Part shown: in pieces, positions 5,423 through 9,330 of the stretch
Numbering within the stretch: the first letter of the stretch is position 1
How the letters are laid out: every line of letters begins with the position of its first letter
Assembly: GCA_018715445.1 (NCBI GenBank)
Contig: DVLP01000375.1
Location: 1 to 9,330, forward strand
Direction: 5' to 3'
Length of the DNA stretch: 9,330 nt
Source: Candidatus Avipropionibacterium avicola
GTDB lineage: Bacteria > Actinomycetota > Actinomycetes > Propionibacteriales > Propionibacteriaceae
The notes under the pieces: generated by a model
What the model saw: the letters and a program-made list of their open reading frames with translations, nothing else
What the model was told of the DNA's origin: nothing
Database searches by the model: none
Position numbers and translations under genes: made by a program

Positions 5423-5529
5423 TTTCTGCGCGCCCGCAGCCACTCCACTCACCAGTCCCGACGGAGGTGTTTCGTACGGCATTTGCCGCTCCGGCGGCGT
5501 TTCTCGCCGACACCGGGCTGATCGCTCCT

Positions 5530-5535
5530 TACCCT
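5530..5535 (+). promoter_or_regulatory. -10 box of the linker-protein gene (leaderless start)
   Basis: TACCCT is followed by 7 nt and then ATG 5543. CCGACA at 5507-5512, 17 nt upstream of the box, matches four of six bases of a TTGACA-type -35. Confidence 0.6.
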
Positions 5536-5542
5536 CAACCCC

Positions 5543-6307
5543 ATGGGATTGTTGGACCCGGTGGGACCGGAGGAGCCGCGCACCTACTGGATCCGTCGAG
5601 CGATCGTGGGTGGCGTGGCCGTCCTGGTCGTGGTGGCGCTCATCGTGCTGGTCGTCCAGCTGCGTGGTGGTGACGACACCACCCCGGCCGAGCAGCCTCC
5701 GCCCACGGCACCGAGCCTGCAGCCGGCCGAGACCCCCAGCGACAGCAGCGAGCCCTCGGACGATCCGAGCGACGATCCGAGTGACGAGCCGAGCAAGGAT
5801 CCCAGCGGCGAGGCCAGCAAGAAGTCGAGCAAGGATCCCAGCAAGAAGCCGACCGACCAGGACACCGCGAGCAAGGAGCCGACCAAGAAGTCGAGCAAGT
5901 CGCCCAGCAAGAGCCCGGCCAAGCCGGCAGCCTGTGATCCCAGTGTCCTGCGCACCACGCTGACCGGGCCGAAGTCGATCACCCCGGAGAAGGAGATCAC
6001 CTTCAAGGCCGGTGTCATCAATGGTGGCGACGAGACCTGCACCTTCACCCTGGACCCGGACTCGTACGTCTTCCGGGTGCACTCCGGCACCGACCAGATC
6101 TGGACCACCGAGAACTGCACCAAGTGGTTGCCCAAGGTCGAGGTCGAGCTGAAGCCGGAGGAGGACGTCACCTGGAAGATCGACTGGACCGTCCAACGCA
6201 GCAAGGACTGCGATCTGGTCGACACCAAGTTGAAGCCCGGGACCTACGCCGCCAACTCCCTGCTGGACAAGGCTCCGCCGGCCCAACTGGTGATGCAGCT
6301 CAAGTGA
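5543..6307 (+). CDS. Membrane-anchored protein with Ser/Pro/Lys linker and extracytoplasmic domain, function unknown
   Basis: A 254-residue protein that I do not recognise by family. A short cytoplasmic N-terminus (1-19, ending WIRR) precedes one transmembrane helix (about 20-40, AIVGGVAVLVVVALIVLVVQ). A low-complexity linker follows (about 44-130) of degenerate S-D-D-P and S-K-x-P units. The linker is charge-segregated: residues 63-90 hold 11 acidic and 1 basic residue, while 91-128 hold 11 Lys and 4 acidic. The C-terminal domain (131-254) looks like a beta-rich Ig-like fold with four cysteines (131, 166, 192, 223), suitable for two disulfides outside the cell. Positive residues beside the helix fit an N-in, C-out topology. 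ATG 5543 follows TACCCT by 7 nt. The gene is divergent from the sigma gene (161 nt apart), so co-regulation is possible but unproven. Confidence 0.8.
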   Translation: MGLLDPVGPEEPRTYWIRRAIVGGVAVLVVVALIVLVVQLRGGDDTTPAEQPPPTAPSLQPAETPSDSSEPSDDPSDDPSDEPSKDPSGEASKKSSKDPSKKPTDQDTASKEPTKKSSKSPSKSPAKPAACDPSVLRTTLTGPKSITPEKEITFKAGVINGGDETCTFTLDPDSYVFRVHSGTDQIWTTENCTKWLPKVEVELKPEEDVTWKIDWTVQRSKDCDLVDTKLKPGTYAANSLLDKAPPAQLVMQLK

Positions 6308-6330
6308 GCTGAGCCCGTACGACCCGGAGG

Positions 6331-6348
6331 GACCCGTCGGTCGGGGTC
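6331..6348. terminator. Possible weak bidirectional terminator
   Basis: GACCCG (6331-6336) can pair with CGGGGTC (6342-6348) with one bulge, between the convergent ends of the linker-protein gene and disA. Several other pairings of this GC-rich stretch are possible and there is no T-tract. Confidence 0.3.
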
Positions 6349-7402
6349 ACTGCAGCTGTTCGTTGAAGGCCGACTCGGCCAACCGGGTCAGTCCCTCACG
6401 GATCGTCTTGGCCCGGCTGTCGCCCACGCCGTCCACGGTCTGCAGGTCGCCGGCGCTGGCCGCGAACAGGGCCTGCAGCGATCCGAAGTGCTCCAACAGC
6501 CGCGGCGCCAAGGACTGGGGCAGCCGGGGGATCTGGGAGAGCTGGCGGATCCCGCGCGGTGACAGGCGCGACTCGAGATGGTCGACCGGGGGATAGCCGA
6601 TGGTGCGGGCCACCAGTACCGGATCGAGCAGCTCATCGGTCGGCATCTGTTGCAGGGCAGTGAATCCGTCACTGTCGGCGACCGCGTCGTAGTCCATCTC
6701 GATCAGCGCGCTGAGCTCCTCGATCCCGGCGTTCAGCTCGCGCAGCTGCATGTCGAGCAGGCGCCCGTCGGTGCCGAGCTCGAGCACGTACACGGTGAGC
6801 TCGCTCTCCAGCCGACGCACCATCTCCATGCGCTGGGCGACCAGGGCCAGGTCGCGCAGGGTGACCTGGTCCTCGACCTCGAGCGCTGACAGCCGGGAGG
6901 TGAGCTGGCTCAGACGGGCCCGGTAGCGCTCGAGGGTCTGCAGGGCGAGGTTGGCCCGCGACAGGATCTCGGCGGAGGCCTCCACCAGGTGGCGTTCGTG
7001 CTCGAGGAAGAGCGAGATCGTGGCCATCGACGCCGACACCGAGATCGCTGCCGCTCCGGTCTGGCGGGCCACCCGGTCGGCCGTACGGTGGCGGGTGCCG
7101 GTCTCCTCGGTCTCGATTCTGGCATCGGGCATCAGGTGGACCGCGGCCCGGATGATGCGGGTGGCGTCGGCGTCGATGATGATGGCGCCGTCCATCTTGG
7201 CAAGTTCTCGCACGTTCTGCGGCGTGAACGGCACGTCCAGCTGGAACCCGCCGGTGCACAACTGCTCCACCTCACGCGCATGGCCCAGGACGAGCAAGGC
7301 TCCGGTCCGGCTCTTCAGGATGCGCTCCAACCCCTCGCGCAGGGGCGTTCCGGGCGCCATCAAGGCGCGGTACTGGCGGAGCACAGGGGACATGGTGGGC
7401 AA
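6347..7402 (-). CDS. disA: DNA integrity scanning diadenylate cyclase DisA
   Basis: A 351-residue protein of normal length for the family. DisA condenses two ATP to c-di-AMP and scans DNA; in known members branched DNA intermediates inhibit its activity. The DAC domain (about 1-145) carries the catalytic motifs MDGAIIIDADATRI (Asp71-Gly72-Ala73) and ETGTRHRTADR (Arg104-His105-Arg106), plus GGFQLDVPF. A central helical spine (about 145-285) follows. The C-terminal helix-hairpin-helix DNA-binding region includes LQTVDGVGDSRAKTIREG (320-337). TTG 7402 is the preferred start because GAGGA lies 7 nt upstream; the ATG at 7393, three codons later, would be 16 nt away. It follows radA on the same strand by 96 nt and has its own predicted promoter. 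Radiation-repair neighbours radA and mutY fit its DNA-damage role. Confidence 0.97.
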   Translation of the reverse strand: MPTMSPVLRQYRALMAPGTPLREGLERILKSRTGALLVLGHAREVEQLCTGGFQLDVPFTPQNVRELAKMDGAIIIDADATRIIRAAVHLMPDARIETEETGTRHRTADRVARQTGAAAISVSASMATISLFLEHERHLVEASAEILSRANLALQTLERYRARLSQLTSRLSALEVEDQVTLRDLALVAQRMEMVRRLESELTVYVLELGTDGRLLDMQLRELNAGIEELSALIEMDYDAVADSDGFTALQQMPTDELLDPVLVARTIGYPPVDHLESRLSPRGIRQLSQIPRLPQSLAPRLLEHFGSLQALFAASAGDLQTVDGVGDSRAKTIREGLTRLAESAFNEQLQ

Positions 7403-7409
7403 GACGTCA

Positions 7410-7414
7410 TCCTC
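7410..7414 (-). promoter_or_regulatory. Ribosome binding site of disA
   Basis: On the minus strand GAGGA is 7 nt before TTG 7402. This favours the TTG over ATG 7393. Confidence 0.55.
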
Positions 7415-7435
7415 GATCAGGCGGTGGGCGGTCCC

Positions 7436-7441
7436 ATCCTA
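7436..7441 (-). promoter_or_regulatory. -10 box of disA (transcript with a short leader)
   Basis: TAGGAT on the minus strand would start transcription near 7429, giving a leader of about 27 nt that contains the GAGGA site. It shares a 13-nt block (TAGGATGGGACCG) with the S4 operon promoter. Unlike the other promoters here, no start codon follows at 6-7 nt. Confidence 0.5.
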
Positions 7442-7498
7442 ATGGGAAGTCGACCATCGTCACTGTCGATCATCGAGGACGTACGCCCGGGTGCCGGT

Positions 7499-8908
7499 TC
7501 AGATGGCGGCGTCGGGGCCGACCGCAGCCTCGTCGATGGTCCGGGGCCGGTGGCTCGGCCCGAGCCACTCCAACGCGCGGGCGATACGGCCCATCCGGTG
7601 CAGCTCGACGCCGGTGACGGTTTCGAGCTGGGCGTTCTGCGGGACGAACGCGGCGGTGAACCCGAGCCGGTGGGCTTCGCTGACCCGACGGCTCACTCCG
7701 GCCACCCGGCGCAGGTCGCCGGCCAGGCCCAGCTCGCCCAGGGCGACCGTCCGTTCCGGGATCAGGGCGTTGCGCGCGGCCGAGGCCACTGCCAGAGCGA
7801 TGGCCAGGTCAGCGGCCGGATCGGTCAGCCGGGCACCGCCGACGGTGGAGACGTAGACGTCGCGGTCGTGGAGTCGGATCGCGGCATGGCGTTGCAGGAT
7901 CGCCAGGATCATCTGGACGCGACTGCGCTCCACCCCGTGGGTGACCCGCTGGGGATGTTGGTCCATGGTGGGTCCGACCAGCGCCTGGACCTCGGCGAGC
8001 AGCGGTCGTTGGCCCTCGAGTGTCACGGTCACACAGGTGCCCGGGGTCGGGCTGTCCCGTTCGGTGGTGAACAGCCCGGACGGATCGGTGACCTCGACGA
8101 TGCCGTGCTCCGACATCTCGAAGCAGCCGACCTCGTCGGCCGGACCGAACCGGTTCTTGACGCCACGGACCATCCGGAACCCGGAGTGGCGGTCGCCGTC
8201 GAACGACAGCACCACATCGACCAGGTGCTCCAACATCCGCGGGCCCGCGATCGCACCGTCCTTGGTGACGTGACCGATGATGATGACCGCCATCCCGCGG
8301 CGCTTGGCGACCCGGACCAGCCCGGCCGTGACCTCGCGGACCTGGGACACCCCGCCGGGCGATCCCTCGACCTCCGCCGCGCCGATCGTCTGGATCGAGT
8401 CGATCACCATCAGTGACGGGCCGACCTGCTCGACATGGCCCAGGATCGTGCCCAGATCGGTCTCGGAAGCAAGGTAGAGCTCGTCGGTGACCCCGTCGGT
8501 GCGGCCCGCGCGGAGCCGTACCTGGGCCGCCGACTCCTCGCCGGTCACGTACAGGGTGCGGTGGCCGTTCTTGGCCCAGCGGGAGGCGACCTCGAGCAGC
8601 AGGGTCGACTTGCCGACCCCGGGCTCCCCGGCGAGCAGCACGACCACACCGGGCACCAGTCCGCCACCCAGCACCCGGTCGAGCTCACCGACCCCGGTCA
8701 GCGCGCGACGGGCCTCGGTCGCCGACACCTCGCCGATCGGCACGGCACGGGTGTCCGGGGTTGAGGCCCGGACCTGTTTGAGCTTCGGCGCGCCGACCTC
8801 GGTGACACTGCCCCAGGCCTGGCACTCACCGCACCGACCGACCCACCGCGCGGTCGTCCAGCCGCACTCGGTGCAGGCCCACCCCGGTTTCGTTCCCGCC
8901 TTCGCCAT
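7499..8908 (-). CDS. radA: DNA repair protein RadA (Sms)
   Basis: A 469-residue RecA-like ATPase/helicase that processes branched recombination intermediates with RecA. The N-terminal C4 zinc finger has Cys12, 15, 26 and 29 (CTECG ... CGECQAWG). Walker A is GEPGVGKST (94-102), Walker B is SLMVIDSIQT (165-174), and the RadA-specific KNRFG motif is at 251-255. The Lon-like C-terminal domain (about 285-450) contains DVYVSTVGGARLTDPAADLA and LGELGLAGDLRRV. Length and all domains are complete. ATG 8908 was chosen from TAGCGT 7 nt upstream and from the MAKAGTKPGWACTEC start typical of the family. It is followed on the same strand by disA, an arrangement common in actinobacteria and Firmicutes. It lies 58 nt downstream of the hisC-like stop but has its own promoter. 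Confidence 0.97.
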   Translation of the reverse strand: MAKAGTKPGWACTECGWTTARWVGRCGECQAWGSVTEVGAPKLKQVRASTPDTRAVPIGEVSATEARRALTGVGELDRVLGGGLVPGVVVLLAGEPGVGKSTLLLEVASRWAKNGHRTLYVTGEESAAQVRLRAGRTDGVTDELYLASETDLGTILGHVEQVGPSLMVIDSIQTIGAAEVEGSPGGVSQVREVTAGLVRVAKRRGMAVIIIGHVTKDGAIAGPRMLEHLVDVVLSFDGDRHSGFRMVRGVKNRFGPADEVGCFEMSEHGIVEVTDPSGLFTTERDSPTPGTCVTVTLEGQRPLLAEVQALVGPTMDQHPQRVTHGVERSRVQMILAILQRHAAIRLHDRDVYVSTVGGARLTDPAADLAIALAVASAARNALIPERTVALGELGLAGDLRRVAGVSRRVSEAHRLGFTAAFVPQNAQLETVTGVELHRMGRIARALEWLGPSHRPRTIDEAAVGPDAAI

Positions 8909-8915
8909 GGATCAC

Positions 8916-8921
8916 ACGCTA
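8916..8921 (-). promoter_or_regulatory. -10 box of radA (leaderless start)
   Basis: On the minus strand TAGCGT is followed by 7 nt (gtgatcc) and then ATG 8908. No Shine-Dalgarno site is present. Confidence 0.65.
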
Positions 8922-8938
8922 GAGCAGGGGTCCGACAA

Positions 8939-8952
8939 ACCGGCAGACCGGT
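8939..8952 (-). terminator. Small hairpin after the hisC-like gene, weak terminator candidate
   Basis: ACCGG (8939-8943) and CCGGT (8948-8952) pair perfectly around a 4-nt loop. On the minus strand the hairpin is followed by TTGT. The stem is short, so the call is tentative. Confidence 0.3.
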
Positions 8953-8981
8953 CAGTGCGGCAGGGTTCAGTGCGGCAGGGT
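8952..8981. repeat. Perfect 15-bp tandem duplication over the hisC-like stop codon
   Basis: TCAGTGCGGCAGGGT occurs at 8952-8966 and again, identically, at 8967-8981. On the coding strand the last four codons plus the stop (Thr-Leu-Pro-His-stop) are repeated once directly after the gene, so the protein sequence is unchanged. Confidence 0.9.
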
Positions 8982-9329
8982 GCGGGCGAGCTCGAGGACC
9001 AGCGCGTTCGCCTCGTGCTCACCGACGGTGATGCGGATCCCGTCGGCGTCCTCACCGGCGACATAGGGCCGTACGGCCACGCCCGCGGTACCGAAGTGCT
9101 CGGCCCAGCGCAGGGTCCGTGCCCCGGCCGCCAGCCAGGCGAAATTGCCCTCACTGTCAGGCACCTCCAGCCCGAGGCTGCGCAAGCCGTCGACCAGCAC
9201 GGTGCGTTGCGCGACGAGATCGGCGACCCGGGCGGACAGCTCGTCCTGGGCGTCCAGACTGGCGACCACCGCCGCCTGGGCCAGCGACGAGACCCCGAAC
9301 GGCAGCGAGGTGGCCCGGACCGCCTGGGC
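8967..9329 (-). CDS. hisC: Histidinol-phosphate aminotransferase-like protein, C-terminal part
   Basis: The last 120 residues of a fold-type I PLP-dependent aminotransferase; the start lies beyond the window. HisC transfers an amino group between glutamate and imidazole-acetol phosphate in histidine synthesis. Visible C-terminal family signatures are RATSLPFGVSSLAQAA (fragment 5-20), SEGNFAWL (59-66), GVAVRPY (83-89) and DGIRITVGEHEAN (97-109), where the Arg is the expected substrate-carboxylate binder. The PLP lysine is upstream and not visible. No other his genes are in the window, so a related aromatic aminotransferase (Pat-like) is an alternative. The gene lies upstream of radA on the same strand and ends in a 15-bp tandem duplication. 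Confidence 0.8.
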   Translation of the reverse strand, partial: AQAVRATSLPFGVSSLAQAAVVASLDAQDELSARVADLVAQRTVLVDGLRSLGLEVPDSEGNFAWLAAGARTLRWAEHFGTAGVAVRPYVAGEDADGIRITVGEHEANALVLELARTLPH

Positions 9330-9330
9330 C

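Noticed and set aside
5477..5509. Small hairpins CGGC-attt-GCCG and CGGCG-tttct-CGCCG upstream of the linker-protein gene
   Set aside because: Arms of 4-5 bp are expected by chance in GC-rich DNA, and they do not align with a promoter box well enough to call an operator.
5584..6228. A 214-residue antisense open frame rich in Leu, Gly and Ser opposite the linker protein
   Set aside because: It is the mirror of the low-complexity linker codons and has no domain or start-site support.

Overview
The window is high-GC DNA from an actinomycete. ClpC, MutY, DisA and RadA all look actinobacterial, and several genes start 6-7 nt after a TANNNT-like box with no Shine-Dalgarno sequence (leaderless starts). 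A propionibacterial relative is plausible but cannot be fixed from the sequence alone. The neighbourhood matches a cluster I recall from other actinobacteria, where radA, disA, mutY and clpC lie close together, so most of the window is ordinary chromosome. No phage, plasmid, transposase, tRNA, rRNA or CRISPR array was seen.

Layout, left to right. (1) The 3' end of clpC (+), with a strong hairpin terminator. (2) A RhtA-like EamA exporter (+), whose 3' end overlaps mutY (-) convergently by 56 bp. (3) A repeat-rich 248-nt region between divergent starts, holding a degenerate 25-26-bp tandem array directly followed by an 85-nt palindromic element. (4) A two-gene operon (+) of a small S4 RNA-binding protein and a DUF4342 protein. 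(5) A convergent intergenic region with a hairpin, a 16-bp tandem repeat and a second copy of the 85-nt element. (6) A SigG-like ECF sigma factor carrying a SnoaL-like domain, followed on the same strand (-) by a dihydrofolate-reductase/RibD-like protein. (7) A membrane-anchored protein of unknown function with a charge-segregated Ser/Pro linker (+). (8) disA, radA and the 3' part of a hisC-like aminotransferase, all on the minus strand.

How the genes relate. MutY removes adenine mispaired with 8-oxoguanine. RadA processes recombination intermediates. DisA makes c-di-AMP and monitors branched DNA. ClpC unfolds proteins for the Clp protease. Together they form a genome-maintenance and proteostasis neighbourhood. 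The sigma factor and the reductase look like a separate small regulatory unit, with a perfect inverted repeat at the sigma promoter. The least explained feature is the pair of 85-nt palindromic elements that bracket the S4-DUF4342 operon. The copies have the same arm length and the same 37-nt centre, and show one compensatory base change in the stem. They look like a dispersed structured repeat family, which a genome-wide search could confirm.
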